From assembly GCF_030052815.1 (NCBI RefSeq), contig NC_079493.1, positions 58,199,191 through 58,263,190 of the forward strand: DNA of 64,000 nt, written 5' to 3'. The notes beneath the pieces were generated by a model that was given only the letters and a program-made list of their open reading frames with translations, was not told the origin of the DNA and searched no databases. Shown piece by piece: positions 33,668 through 46,111 of the stretch. Position 1 is the stretch's first letter. Each line of letters begins with the position of its first letter. The DNA comes from Hevea brasiliensis. Its lineage: Eukaryota; Streptophyta; Magnoliopsida; Malpighiales; Euphorbiaceae. A program made the position numbers and the translations under genes.

Positions 33668-36600
33668 TGTAACACCCCTCACCTTTCTACAGTGTAGCCG
33701 AGCAAGGCGTGCTAAACGACGTGCTGGAGCACCTAATCTTATCTGATTTCATTACAGTTCTTGATTTATTTATTCAAAAACTTTATTTAAGGTTTAGGAT
33801 ATTTTTACTTTTATCAAAATCTAACTAATTTGGAATTTCTAAAATTTTAATGATAATCCGACAAAGTGTTAGCTGTAATTTGGACTAACAGTTCTTCTAA
33901 ACCTGCCAAAGACAATTCACAACATATTCAAATTCATAGCTCAATTTATCTCAATAATATCTCATCAGTTTCTCAAAATTTCTTAAACTCAATCTCATTC
34001 AGAATCATTATGATTAGAAAATCAATTCAGACATCATAATTCTTACATTTCATTAACTTATATAATTTTCCAATTAAGTACATAAATTTGTCAAGTACAG
34101 GATATACAAATGAAATTACAATATACTTAGAATGAACAAAATACATAACATGTATAATTATGAGCCTTATCTGCATGCATTGCTGAGGACGTGATAATCT
34201 TGAACTCTTCTGACACTTCTGCAGATCTGGACTCCAAAAATCTCAGTCGACAGTCTACTGGTTTTACCTTCAGTACCTGCGTGAGGAAGCAATTCCATCG
34301 CGCTAAGCATTTCTGCTTAGTGGTGCAATAGTACAACAAGAAATAATATATACAAATAAAGAAAAAAATAACTCATAATTCGGATATCCAGGAATCAAAT
34401 ATTCTAACTGTATTGTATTTTAAGTCCCTAAGGTTCTGCAAATTGTATCTTTGTTATGTTTCTGTTGCTAATCTCTTTTACTCATTTCATTTAATGCTTA
34501 ATTTAATTATACTGAAATTTTCTTACACTTAAATTAACTGCCTGAATTGAATAATATTTTAATTGACTGCCCATGTAGCCTATACACTAACTAGACTGGA
34601 TAAACGGATATACTAGCACTTGGTACCTAATACCTCGAGCCGTCACACCATCGGCCATAAAGTATCTCCTGGTGTGCAAACAGTGTGGCTAAAAAGCCAT
34701 ATAATCAATCAGGCATTAAGCCGAGTATAATAACACAATCTGTATAGCCATAGGCTATTAAAATCATAGTATGGCATAATAAGCCATAAAACACAGTATG
34801 ATGTAAAGTCATTTACAGAACAGCTGTCAAAATCCTATTGGCATGCCAACCTATCCAAACTAGTCAACTTGGCAAATTAGGGCATATTACAATGTTACAT
34901 ATTTAAAATTTTTTTTTCTATTCATAGGGTTATACATCTTTATGCCTTTCACTGGTCAATAAAATTATTGACCTTTTTATGCATCATCGATAGGTTGATT
35001 CTAGCATCAACATGTCATAATTTAAAATTCAATATGTTGTCAATATAATGCAATTTACCCTTTTCACAAGTTGACATTCATTGCCAAATCACTTCAAGCA
35101 TCATTTTATGTAATTACTAATTTTCAATTTTAGTATGCTAGATTGGTCTAGCTTAAAGTCCTATTTCCCTTGGTTTTCAGCTTCTAGTCAAAGAAGCAAA
35201 ATTGTAGCTCTATGTCTTATTGCATGCAAGGCAAAATTTCAGGTCATTCCGAGTTGTATAGACCAAGTTATAGTCAATTTACTAAAGCTGGACAGATTGC
35301 ACCTTTGGTGCAAAATTTGGTCAATTTCTCAATTTTTTTGTGTGCTAGATTTGTCTAACTTAAAGTCCTATTTCTCTTGGTACTATTCCCTTCAATTCAT
35401 TTCATTAGTCAACCTATAATGTTGACCCTTGATGCACTCTACGTGAGTCAATTCTAATGTTACCAATATGTCACATTTTATAGCCCTTTAGTGTTGATAT
35501 ATGTTACCGATTTCATTTCCAAGTGTATTGCATTTTATTGCAATTTACTGGATTTCGGTGTACTATTTTAACCTAACCGGACGACCTAGTTCCCTCAGTT
35601 ATTGGGTTTTAGCACAAACTAAAAACTTGTAAGTCTATGTCTTATTGCACACGAGGCAAATTTTCAGGTCATTCTGAGTTGTGTAGACCAAGATATGGTC
35701 AATTTACCAATGTTGGACAGATTGCACCTTCAGTGCAAAATTTGGTCAATTTTAGGTCACTTTTGGTTCGGCAGTTTTTGTACCCGAACCTGTGCAAGCC
35801 ATTTGACTTAGTTCTGGCCATTTCTGGGCTTTGGTGTCTACATAAGAATTGTAGATCTATGTCTAAACTAACCATGCTAAAAATTTTAGGTCAATTCGAC
35901 TTGTTTTGAGTGAGTTATGGTCATCCAAAGGACTACTATTCATATGGTCAAAAATCTGGATTGCAAGGTTGCTATTCCGGATTTGGTCATTTTTAAGGTC
36001 AGTTTCTAGGCAGAATTTTGGCAACATTTCTGCATGAAAGTTGGCCTATTTGGTGTCTAGTTTCACCCCCCATTGGCCTCATACCAATTGGGTTCACAGT
36101 TTGGCACTTATGGCCTAATGTAGGTACTGCCTTCAATACACAACCTACACAAAGCACATACACTTCCAATTTGATATTCCTTCTCCTCCTCTTTACTTCA
36201 ATATTCAATCAATAACACTTCCATATATATATATATATATATATTGTACACAATTCCAGCAACAATTTTGGGCAGAATATTCAAGTGTTCAATGCACACA
36301 ATTCACCATTAAGTTCAACATTCACTTCCACCAAAATTTAATATATCTCAATGTCAATATTACACATACACTTCAACATAATCATACTTCAATATCACTT
36401 ACACATACTGCCCACAATTTAATACTAGCATATTTCATTAATAAACTACATATACACATATAAATTCATGATTTAATAGGCTGCCAAACATGGCAGTTTG
36501 CCAAAGCATCAAGACCCATATTCAAACCCTTAATTCAAGCACTAACATGCACATCATTGGATATTAACTTACTACCACTTCCATTTAAGTTAATCAACCT

Positions 36601-37634
36601 TAATTTCCATCCATTAGAGGTAAGAAAAACTCAACTACAATAAACTTTCATGGCTGTCCAAAATTAAATATATCAATAACTCATCAAATCCTTCAAGTTT
36701 CTTCACCATCCAACTCATCTCAACCTTAATACAAACTTTAATGAAGCAAGGGATGAAAAACTAGCACTAACCTTTTTTGAGCTTCACCAAAACTTCATCA
36801 AATCCTCTTGTTTTTGCTTCCAACATACTGCCCAAGGTGTGTGTGCAAGCTTTGATGAAGAAACTATGGTGAAATGAGGGCTTGATCATGGTTGCATGGT
36901 GATGGAGGGAGTTTGGCCAAGGTGGACTTCCATGGAGGTAATTTTGGCTTGTTATTTCCCAAGCTTGTAGATGATGATTTCTACCCAATTCCACTTTGAT
37001 ATATCCCATTTATTTAAGGTTAGTGGAGCACTAACCAATAAATTAATGTTTAATGATTTAAAAGTTTCCTCATTTGCACATTTAGCTCAATTCTTTCACT
37101 ATTTACATATTGTATCCCATTTTAATTTTTAATGACATTTCCTAAGTGTAAAATCATTTATTTTTAATGGACATTTAGGTCAAAAGGCAACTCTAGCTGT
37201 CAAATGACCAAAATACCCCACTTCGGGTTATATTCCCGATTTTTTTGTAACACCGATTTTTTTCTGTTTCTCGATTTTTCGTTTTTCTTTGTACTAATTT
37301 ATTATTTTTTCTTTATATTTCTAGTGTCAATTAAATTTCAACAAACCTTTACTTATGCCTCAAAATTAAATTCCGAGGGTTCCCCGCAATCCTAGGGTTG
37401 GCAACGGCCTTTCCAGTGCGGTCACCCATCGCTGTGGTGCTGGCTCGTTTAACTTAGCTTCATTTTCTCTCTTTCATTTTTCTTTGATTTTTCTTGTATT
37501 TTCTTTTTATTTATTTCATCATTATATGTCTGTTCACCACCGAAGTGTAGTTCCAAACATCCTAACTTGCTTGGATTGTTATTTGGCCACTGGAGGAATA
37601 GAACGTACAGAATCCGTACAGTGGGGATGTTACA
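33668..37634 (-). mobile_element. X4: solo LTR in W gag
   Basis: A 3967-bp solo LTR flanked by a perfect duplication GAGCA (33663-33667, 37635-37639). On the minus strand it runs from TGTAACATCCCC to GGTGAGGGGTGTTACA. Orientation follows the block order shared with the other LTRs. Its 3' part (33668-34560) is closely similar to the 3' part of X1 (7310-8214), while its 5' end resembles X3 and R. A (TA)n microsatellite lies at 36222-36244. No coding content. Confidence 0.9.
36222..36244. repeat. (TA)n microsatellite
   Basis: About eleven TA dinucleotides inside the solo LTR X4. Confidence 0.95.
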
Positions 37635-37686
37635 GAGCATGACTCTTCACTTCCTCCTTAACTACCCTCTGAGATGTAGGGTCCAT
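37635..37686 (-). pseudogene. W gag start
   Basis: The minus-strand ATG at 37686 gives MDPTSQRVVKEEVKSHA. The frame is then broken by X4 and resumes at 33667. The same N-terminus (MDPSSQRAVEEEVVSH) begins X2 gag at 48148, so W and X2 belong to one gag family. Confidence 0.8.
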
Positions 37687-37791
37687 ATCCTATTTAACCA
37701 AGATAAACAAATCTGCATTAGTGTCACCTCGACTCTTACAAATGCAATGTATGGTACGGACTCAATGTAGGCCTAGAAACACCTAAACTGT

Positions 37792-37803
37792 GCTCTGATA
37801 CCA
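37792..37803 (-). promoter_or_regulatory. Primer-binding site of W
   Basis: Minus-strand TGGTATCAGAGC, five bases after the LTR end (spacer TTTAG, as in X2); initiator tRNA-Met complement. Confidence 0.9.
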
Positions 37804-37808
37804 CTAAA

Positions 37809-38488
37809 TGTGACACCCCTTACCCGTCTACAGTATAGCCGAGTACGATATGTCACACAGTGTACCGGAATACCCTTTTTTTTTCTCAATCATTTTTATT
37901 CTTCGTTAATTTATTTTTATCATAGTTATGAAGTACAATATATTTCATTTAAGTCATTTATTGAAATTATAATTTATTTGAGGTTCCACAAATTTTATAG
38001 AAAATCCGGCAGAGTGCTGGCTAAAAATGGATAAAACAGTTCTTCGGAACCTGTGAAAAACACTTCCAAAATTTTCAATCAATCCCCAACTCCATTTCAT
38101 CAACAAAATCTCAATATTTTTCAATAACATTTCCATTCCTCATTCATTCATTACATAGGATATTCATGTACAAGCCATAAATAAATATTCACTTTTTCAT
38201 TCATAAACATAATTTTCACTATTTTACATTGATAACAAAATACAGTACATGAGTCTCAATTTCATATGATAAAATAAAAGTTAATTACAAAATACCTAAA
38301 ATGAAACCTAGTGTCCAACCAATGCACTGATGTCGGTGAGGTGTCACGGACACTATGCAGAGCTGCAAAAGGTCTCACCTATTTTGTGGTCAGCTGGGCT
38401 CTCTGTCGGTCTCTCTAGAACCTACGCCTGGCAAAAAGCAACACGCTAAACAATAATGCTTAGTGGTGCCAATAACAAAATAAAAAGA
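37809..38488 (-). repeat. W 5' LTR, 3' portion
   Basis: The last ~680 bp of a long gypsy LTR on the minus strand, ending GGTAAGGGGTGTCACA at 37809. It is cut at 38488 by the copia element. The rest is not found as a contiguous piece in the window. Confidence 0.85.
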
Positions 38489-40593
38489 TGTTAGTGGTAT
38501 GCCCTAGAGCATATCATTTAGTATGTATCTTGTACATATTTTTATTAATAAAAGGCATTTCCACTTTTCCGTTTACATAATATATTTATGTGTAATAGAA
38601 AAGGTCCATTGATATTTTGTTAGAAATATTATTCTTAAGTTGTTAAGAATATGAGTGACAATATTTCTAGCACAAAGTATCATAAATAGGTTCATAATCG
38701 AAGATACTTCATAATAAGGACATGACTTATCCAGAAAAATTGTATTCATGTTTGTTTCCAAGTTATTTATATGAGATATAAATAAGATGGAATGGTGAGT
38801 CTCATGCCATATAACTAACATGATAGGCACTTATAAATGATAAGTAGGTCGGACCAGTGACACTTATGACAAGCACATGGAGTTTACTCTTGTCAATGTT
38901 TTGTCATAAATCATATCAGTGCATATAATCTTTAGACCTGAGATAGCACAGTTATCTTGTATATAGGTAGTTTGAGTTTGATACTGCTTTCATACTTGTA
39001 CTATGTACGGGTATATGGGCATGTGTTGGCTCCTACTAGTTGTATATGGAGGTAGGTGTTGATCAAGATGGAATCTGTTCCTCTAAGTAAATAGAGATAA
39101 AATCCTATGTTCAATTAATTGTTCTTGATGTTTCAAGTTCCTGGCCAGGACAGATAGATTTATACAGAAAAGAGTTTTTGATGAGAAAATCTTTTTAATC
39201 AAGAACTGGAATTAAAAGAGAACATAATATTCATAGCAAATGGAGTTTGACATAAACCATGACTCCAGCTTGAGTTGGGATTTTGTAACAGAGAGATTCT
39301 AGTGCATGGTAACATATGATTATTGGTTCATTTAAGGTAAACCTTATTACTAATTGGGTGGCCATGGCATGCTATGCTAGGTGTTAAGCATGGTCTATGA
39401 GGTTCATAAAATGATTTAGAGAAATCATTTATGGTAAGAAAGAGTTCTGACGATATTAAGAGTTGATATCATGTCTCATTGCCAATTAGTGATGAGCCTA
39501 GTAAGTCTCACACATACACAAGTTATCACCTATTTAAATATGACTTAATTAATTAATTAAAGAGTTTAATCGATTAATTAAATAGGTTTGGTTTGCAATA
39601 AAATTGCAAAGTCCCTAGCATGACTTGAAACCAAATCTAGATTATTGGATGTATAGTATAAGTTAAATTTATATTTAAAGTGTTTAAATATTAATTTAAT
39701 TAATGAGAAATTAATTTATAGAGATTAATTAATTAATTTATATTTGATATAAATTAGAAGAAGAAAAATAATTATTTTGGGTTAAGAACTCAAAATTAAG
39801 ACACAGGGGCATTTTGGTTATTTCACAGTGTGACACGTGGCACCATGAGATGGTGACACATGGGATTACATATAAGCTTGCCAAATGTTTCTTAATCATG
39901 TAAGATGATTAAAATCAAGATTAAATATAGGTTTGACACTTGGCACAATGTGATTGGGTCACTTAAACCTAGAGCTAATCAAAGGGTGACATGTGGCAAG
40001 GGTTTAATGTGTTAAGCTAGCTATATAAGTGTTGTTATGAAAAGAAAAACAACCAGCAGCCACTTATCTACTTTATCACGCCATTTTGAGGCTCTCCATC
40101 TATTCTTCTTCATCTCTCATCAATTCAAAGAGATTAGCCATCAATCTCTTGAATTAAGAACACTAGAAATTGTTTCTAGTGTCCTGTTTACATCTCTAAT
40201 CTCTTAAAAGGCAGAACTTGAATTTCTAATTAATAGAAAAAGCTTTAGAAGCTGTTCAAGGGCTGCCATAGGTGTTCTTGGTGTGGACAAGCTAGAGGGA
40301 CAACATTTGGTGTCCTGAAGACAAATCTCAGAGGCGCAGACACGCTGCAGTGCATCAAGAGGTTAGTGTAATCGTTCTTGATTTAATCTAGGGTTCTAAA
40401 ATTAATCTGATTAATTTTAAAATCTTAAATGGAAAATACAAATCTAAAAACATATTAAAAGAGTTTTAATATGTTTTTTATCATTGAAATCAAATAGATA
40501 AAAATAAATCTTGCATGATGCATGTGACCCTAGGTAAAAAATTTTAAAAATTCAATGGTATAAACTTGTGTTTTTCACGCTTCCGTTCCTTCA
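38489..40593 (+). repeat. Copia 5' LTR
   Basis: A 2105-bp LTR from TGTTAGTGGTATGCCC to CGTTCCTTCA, followed after two bases by the PBS. The end is set by the PBS spacing; no second LTR is available to confirm it. Confidence 0.85.
40022..40028 (+). promoter_or_regulatory. Probable TATA box of the copia LTR
   Basis: TATATAA about 570 bp before the LTR end, followed by a CT-rich segment; a plausible U3/R promoter. Position and composition only. Confidence 0.45.
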
Positions 40594-40595
40594 AT

Positions 40596-40608
40596 TGGTA
40601 TCAGAGCC
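40596..40608 (+). promoter_or_regulatory. Primer-binding site of the copia element
   Basis: TGGTATCAGAGCC, exact complement of the plant initiator tRNA-Met 3' end, two bases after the LTR. Confidence 0.95.
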
Positions 40609-40860
40609 ACTATATTTGTCATTTAGATTGTTGATTATATGATTTAATTGTGTGTTTGATCATGAGATCAAAAGATCATTGCTGGTTGCAAAGCAAGGTG
40701 GCGGCATATTTAAAAAAACACCATCAATGGTGCGCATGGTTTGGCTACCATGGGTGGTTCAAGGTTTGGCTTTTAATTCTGCAATTGTTATATGATCTAA
40801 GGCCTACTCTTTGACTAATTAAAGTGTTTAATTAGTAATTTTAATCACACAATTAAATTA

Positions 40861-41212
40861 TGATTCAAATCAGAATTTTAAAAATTGTTTGAATGTGATT
40901 CAAATCTGAATTTTAAAAGTTGTTTGAATGTGATTCAAATCTGAATTTTTAAAGTTGTTTGAATCATATTTAAATCTGATTTTTTAAAATTGATTGAATA
41001 AAATTCAGATATGATTTTTTAAAAAATGTTTGAATGTGATTCAAATCTGATTTTTTAAAAAATGTTTGAATGTGATTCAAATCTGAATTTTTAAAGTTGT
41101 TTGAATGTGATTCAAATCTGAATTTTTAAATTTGTTTGAATGAGATTCAAATCTGAATTTTTAAATTTATTTGAATCATATTCAAATCTGGATTTTTAAG
41201 TTGAATATGAGA
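40861..41212 (+). repeat. Tandem array of 35-36-bp units in the copia leader
   Basis: Nine full units and a partial tenth, built on TGATTCAAATCTGAATTTTT and ending TTGTTTGAATG. Units start at 40861, 40896, 40931, 40966, 41001, 41037, 41073, 41108, 41143 and 41178. Each contains short self-complementary pieces (TTCAAA/TTTGAA). The array lies between the PBS and gag. Confidence 0.9.
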
Positions 41213-41967
41213 TATTCAATTTAATTTAAGTATGTATGTTTTATTTAATTGTTAAATAGTGATATGCATGATGGATGATCATGGACTATAAATGACCAAT
41301 GTGATTGGATTTATTTCTTTTATGTTTCTTTGGGATTGTAAATTAATTAATTTATTTTAATTTATTTTGGGCATGTATTATTAAGTTTGTAATAATTTTT
41401 GGGTTGTAATTTCATTTATTTAAGTTCTTGTAAATTTGCCTTGGTATGCCAAGGATTACCATGTAATATTGGATTGCAAGAAGTTCAAGGAGGTCAAGAG
41501 CATTGGTGGGACCAGTGGGAGGAATTCAAGATCAAGTGTTGATTATGTACTCCTTCAGCAACTCTTGTAAAATGAATGAATGAATGAAATGCACCTAGGA
41601 ATGCCCTGATTCAATTCTTGGTGGCTCAGAATTGAATCCCTTAGAAAGTCCATGATCATACCATATTTATTGCTTATTCATGAATGCATGAGATGTATGG
41701 GAATGTATGCTATTATATGATATATGCATGCTAATTGGATAATGTGCAAAGTGAGACCTTAATAGTAATTAGGATGACCATAAAATCTTCTAAACAAATG
41801 ATTAAGTTGGAAATGCTATAATTAAAGTAATTATAACATAGGCCCTCCATTGGGGCAATTATTTTAAGAAATTTTAAATAGTTGCATAAGATGCAATTAA
41901 TTTAAGAGATTTTCTTAAGAATAATTGTTAAGCATGAGATGTTGTAAACATGTAAATGGTTTAGTGG

Positions 41968-42183
41968 CCAATATTGGATGTACCTGAGGACATTAAAATT
42001 ATTTGCATAATTACTGGCTCAATGGGATCAACTTAACTAATGCAAGATAAGTCAATATTGGATGTACCTGAGATTTTGAGCATTAGGGGCTAGATAAAGG
42101 ATTGAACCTCACATGAGATATGATGGGCAAGGAGTTGCTCACTTATAGTTTATTGTAATTCCAATAATGGATGTACCTGAGGA
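41968..42183 (+). repeat. Thrice-repeated motif in the copia leader
   Basis: ATATTGGATGTACCTGAG, with the preceding bases giving a CCAATATTGG palindrome, occurs at 41968-41990, 42052-42073 and 42161-42183 (third copy CCAATAATGG). The surrounding sequence is not repeated, so the motif itself seems maintained. It may be an RNA signal such as packaging or dimerisation; this is inference. Confidence 0.75.
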
Positions 42184-42383
42184 TGATCAATAGAATTATA
42201 AGAATTAAATCACCCACTAGAAATCCATCCAACTAGGATTTCCATTTTCTACTTTGGAAGTGTAGGATTCGCTAAGTTAGTGGGAGGACCAATTTGATTA
42301 AAAGACCATAATCATTTTGGTTAACTACATGATACATTTACTAATTAATCTGGTTATTTTCTGCAGTTAATTTTCTGATAAAA

Positions 42384-43250
42384 ATGAGCACAAAACAACC
42401 ACCACCATCCAATATCCTTGCAAGCATACTTGATCACAATAGGTTGACAGAACCTAATCTGTCTCATTGGCTAAGAAATTTGAAACTTGTCCTGAACCTT
42501 GAACATATAGGATATGTTCTAGATTCAAATGTTCCTGGTCCCTTACCTCCAGAGGCCACACAAGAGGAACATGAAACTTTGGACAAGTGGAAGGAGCATG
42601 ATATGAGAGCTAAGTGTTACATGCTTGTTTCCATGAGTAATGAGTTACAGAAGCAACATGAGAACTTGCAGAGTGCGAGTGATATCCTCCTTCACCTACA
42701 AGAGTTGTATGGTGAGCACAACAAGAATGCTAGGTATGAGATATCTGGACAGCTATTCCGTATGAGGATGTCTGAGGGACAGAATGTTGGGGATCATGTC
42801 CACAAGATGATTCAGCTGATTGAGCAATTGGAACATCTTGAATTCAACATGGATTTCCAACTACAAACAGATTTGATCTTTCTGTCCCTTCCTAAGTCTT
42901 TTGGGAATTTGTGACAAATTTTCATATGACTAAACAGGAATGCACCTTAGCTGGTTTACTCAACATGCTGATTATTGTCCAAAAGAAAATGCCAGGCAAT
43001 AAAGGAAAAGAGGTAGCTTTGGTTGCATCTTCTTCTGCTAGAAAGTCCAACAAGAAGAAGGGCAATAAGAAAAAGAAACCTCAGATTCTTGGTCCTTCCA
43101 ATAAAATAGCTAAACAGAAAAGAATGACTAAAGCTAATGGAGGCAAAGAAAAGTGTTTCCACTGCCAAAAGGATGGGCATTGGAAAAGGAACTGCCCAGA
43201 GTATCTTGCTTCTCTGAAGGACAAGAAGGATACACCTTCGAAAGGTATGT
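42384..43250 (+). pseudogene. Copia gag
   Basis: Start ATG at 42384 (MSTKQPPPSNILASILDHNRL), about 1.8 kb after the PBS. The copia gag core reads NLSHWLRNLKLVLNLEHIGYVL, MLVSMSNELQKQHEN, LHLQELYGEHN and GQNVGDHVHKMIQLIEQLE. One missing base near 42908 ends the first frame at 42914. The second frame goes on to a Lys-rich stretch and a CCHC zinc knuckle, CFHCQKDGHWKRNC (about 43155-43196), that binds RNA. Gag forms the particle. Apart from the one-base loss it is well preserved. Confidence 0.92.
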
Positions 43251-43735
43251 CCATATCTTGTTATTTAGATTCTGATGATACTCATAGTTCATCTACAGCT
43301 TGGGTTTTAGATATCAGTGCAGTTCTCACATTTCTAATGATATGCGTGAACTAGCAAACAAGAATACCTTGCGTTCTCAAGATATTAGAGTCCTGATTGG
43401 AAATGGCTCAACCAAGAAGCTTTAGCCATAGGATCTAAATCTTTTTACATGTTTGGACATGTTTTGTGTTTGGATAATATTTTATATGTACCTGATGCTT
43501 TTAAGAACATCATTTCTATATCTAGTTTGACTAGAAATGGCTATGAAATTCAGTTCACAGATGATGTTTGCAATATTTATTTTGGAAATAAATATGTTGG
43601 CTCGGGTTATATGAATGATGGTCTTTATTATTTGGATAATAATGACAAACACAAATTGAATGCAAGTGATCTAAAAGAATGCCATGCCATGGTGAAAACC
43701 AACTCAAGTTCAAAATATATTTGACACTTAAGGTT
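43251..43735 (+). pseudogene. Copia protease and pre-integrase region
   Basis: The protease segment reads WVLDISAV where copia elements have a D-(T/S)-G active site; frame and active site are damaged (43305-43330). After frame changes and a TAG near 43424 the sequence reads NILYVPDAFKNIISISSLTRNGYEI, typical of the end of the copia protease. LYYLDNNDKHKLN follows, and a TGA at 43722-43724 stands where WH is usual before LRLCHVAEDRI. Confidence 0.82.
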
Positions 43736-44625
43736 ATGTCATGTTGCAGAAGATAGGATTGCAAAACTGGAGAAAATGGTGATTCTATCCTCATTGGGCT
43801 TTGAGCCTACTCCAACTTGTGAATCTTGCCTTCAGGGAAAAATGACTAGATCACCCTTTGTTGGACAAGGGTTAAGAGCTGAAAATATTTTGGAGCTATA
43901 AAGAAATGGCTAGAGGGGGTTTTCATTTTTTTATTACCTTTACTGATGATAAATCAAGGTTTGGGTATTTGTATTTGATGAAATACAAACATGAATCTTT
44001 TGAAAAGTTCAAAGAATTTAAATCTGAAGTAGAAAATCAAATAGGAAAGAGTATTAAAGCTCTTCGATCAGATCGTGGAGGTGAATATTTGAGTATTGAA
44101 TTTGATGAATACTTGAGAGAGCATGGCATTGTTTCTCAGCTGACTCCTCCATGAACGCCACAGCTGAATGGTGTATCTGAAAGGAGAAATCATACACTAT
44201 TGGATATGGTACGTAGTATGATGAGCTATACTGATATGTCAATCTTTTTTTTTGGGATTTGCATTAGAATCAGCTTTGTATATTCTGAATAGGATTCCAT
44301 CAAAATCAGTTTCTTCCAAACCGTATGAGATATGGCATGGAAGAAAACCAAGTCCTAAGCATGTTAAGATTTGGGGTTGTCCAGCTTATATCAAAAAGCT
44401 GAACACTGATAAATTGGAGACCAGATTAGAAAAAGGTCGATTTGTTGGATATCCAAAAGATAGTTTTGGATATTATTTTTATTTGCCTACTTCACAAAAG
44501 GTTGTGATAAGTAGAGATGCCACATTTCTTGAACAACAGTTTGTTCAAGAAGGAGGCAAAGGAAGGCAAATAGAGTTAGAATTGGAGAATTCTGACCAAC
44601 CAACAGATCATATGGATATAGATCC
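43736..44625 (+). pseudogene. Copia integrase
   Basis: Pre-integrase zinc-binding region LRLCHVAEDRI...CESCLQGKMTRSPF. Core FITFTDDKSRFGYLYLM (first Asp), LRSDRGGEYLS (second Asp) and LNGVSERRN (Glu). Damage: TAA at 43900-43902; TGA at 44152-44154 where Gly is expected; and a T-run frameshift near 44246. The C-terminal part reads ALYILNRIPSKSVSSKPYEIWHGRKPS and GYPKDSFGYYFYLP. X2 interrupts at 44625/44626 after IDP; the RT continues at 48540. Confidence 0.9.
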
Positions 44626-46084
44626 TGTAACATCCTCCCGGTAGCAATTCCGCACAGTCTGCTGTTCCGGTGACCGGTGTCGGTCCGGACAGCTAGAACG
44701 TCCGGAAAAATATTCAAATCAAAGTGAGGGACCATAATTAACTCAAATATTAATGAGAAAAATTTAGTAAAAATTTTAGAAATAAAATACAACCAAGCAA
44801 AACGAGCCGGTGCCCAAGTGATGGGTAACCAAAGGGAAGTTGCGGTTCTCGCAACGAGGAGCCCTAGAACCGGGGAAAAAATTATAAAATAATTTTTGGG
44901 ACTCCAGAGAAGGGTCATTGAGGTTCCTATGGCATTAGAATGCCAAGAAAATATTTAGAAAATTTTTTCAATCGGTACAGCAAATTTTGACCCGTTAAGC
45001 CAAACGGAGGGCATTTTGGTCATTTCGCCTTCAGAGGTGATTTTTGGCCGACTTGTCCAGTTAAGTAAATAATTATTATGACTCAAAATATGAATAAAAA
45101 TTACTAGAAATTAAATTAAAAATGAGTAGTGGAGGAAAGAAAAGAAAATGAAGAAAAAGGCTTAATAATGACATAAGGTGATGTCATTAAAAAGCCACCA
45201 CCAATCACCATTAAGCTACCATTTGACTAAACCATTAAAAGACATAAAATGAAGACCAAATGGACCAAAAACCAGCAGCCAAAAATGTAGAGAGAGGAAG
45301 GAGAGGGTTTCCACCATAGCCACCTCCATGAAAGCTCTTTCAAGCTTTAAATTCCATGCTTCCTCACCATAAAACCCATAAGTCCCTTCATCAAAAATTA
45401 ATCCCACACCTTAAACAAGCTCTTGGCAGCCAAGAAGAAGAAGGAAAGTGAAGTTCTCTCAAGTTTGGATTGGCATACAACAAGGTTAGTGCTCTATATA
45501 CTTAAAACTCTTTCATTTCATAAATAGCAACTTGAATTTAGTGAGAAAATGTAAATTAAATGAACAAAAATTCTTGTGAAAGTGTACATGAATTTCGGCT
45601 GCCCAAATTATGGAATAGGAGGGAGTGTTTTTATGAGCTTGAAGTGAATTAGAGTTATGTTGGAAGTTTGTAAATACAAGAACAATGATTAAAAAGCTAA
45701 CTAAGACATATTGTATAAAAACATGAATTTGAGTTAGGGTTTTGTGAGAAAAATGTAACTTGGTTTAGGAAATTATAAGAGAGCATTTTAATGGTCAATT
45801 AGTGACCATTTTAGGTAATTTGACCAACAAATGGACTGAAGAACAAGGTTGCAAAGAGGGGTTGCAGGCAGCCCTAGGACAGCAGCATAGGGACTGAAAA
45901 TTCAGTCCCTTTGCACTGCCATAACTTGGGCTGTGTTAGTCCAATTGATGTTTTGCCAATTGGACATGAAACTAGGCTTATAATGGCACATTTTTGCTGA
46001 AGAAACCATGCCCAAAAGACCAAAGCAAGAGGACCAAAACTTGGCCCCAATCCGGATACCCTGAAACTGCCTCTGCAGAATTGA

Positions 46085-46111
46085 CCAAATGAACAGTAAC
46101 TGTTCATTTGG
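46085..46111. repeat. 27-bp perfect palindrome in the X2 LTR
   Basis: CCAAATGAACAGT, a central A, then ACTGTTCATTTGG. Same site with one mismatch in X1 (5884-5910), E1 LTR (9255-9281) and X5 (51224-51250), and with more change in the Y LTR (31544-31570). Confidence 0.9.

Larger units (their letters stand above)
33048..38488 (-). mobile_element. Ty3/gypsy element W (minus strand), oldest host element
   Basis: Reading on the minus strand: partial 5' LTR (38488-37809, truncated by the copia insertion at 38489), PBS, gag start at 37686, X4 inserted, gag continues 33667-33048, then Y. The gag start MDPTSQR is nearly the same as that of X2 (48148). The pol region, if it survives, lies beyond the far end of Y, outside the window. 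Confidence 0.82.

Noticed and set aside
40861..41212. CRISPR-like array
   Set aside because: Units are contiguous with no unique spacers, and the setting is a eukaryotic retrotransposon leader.
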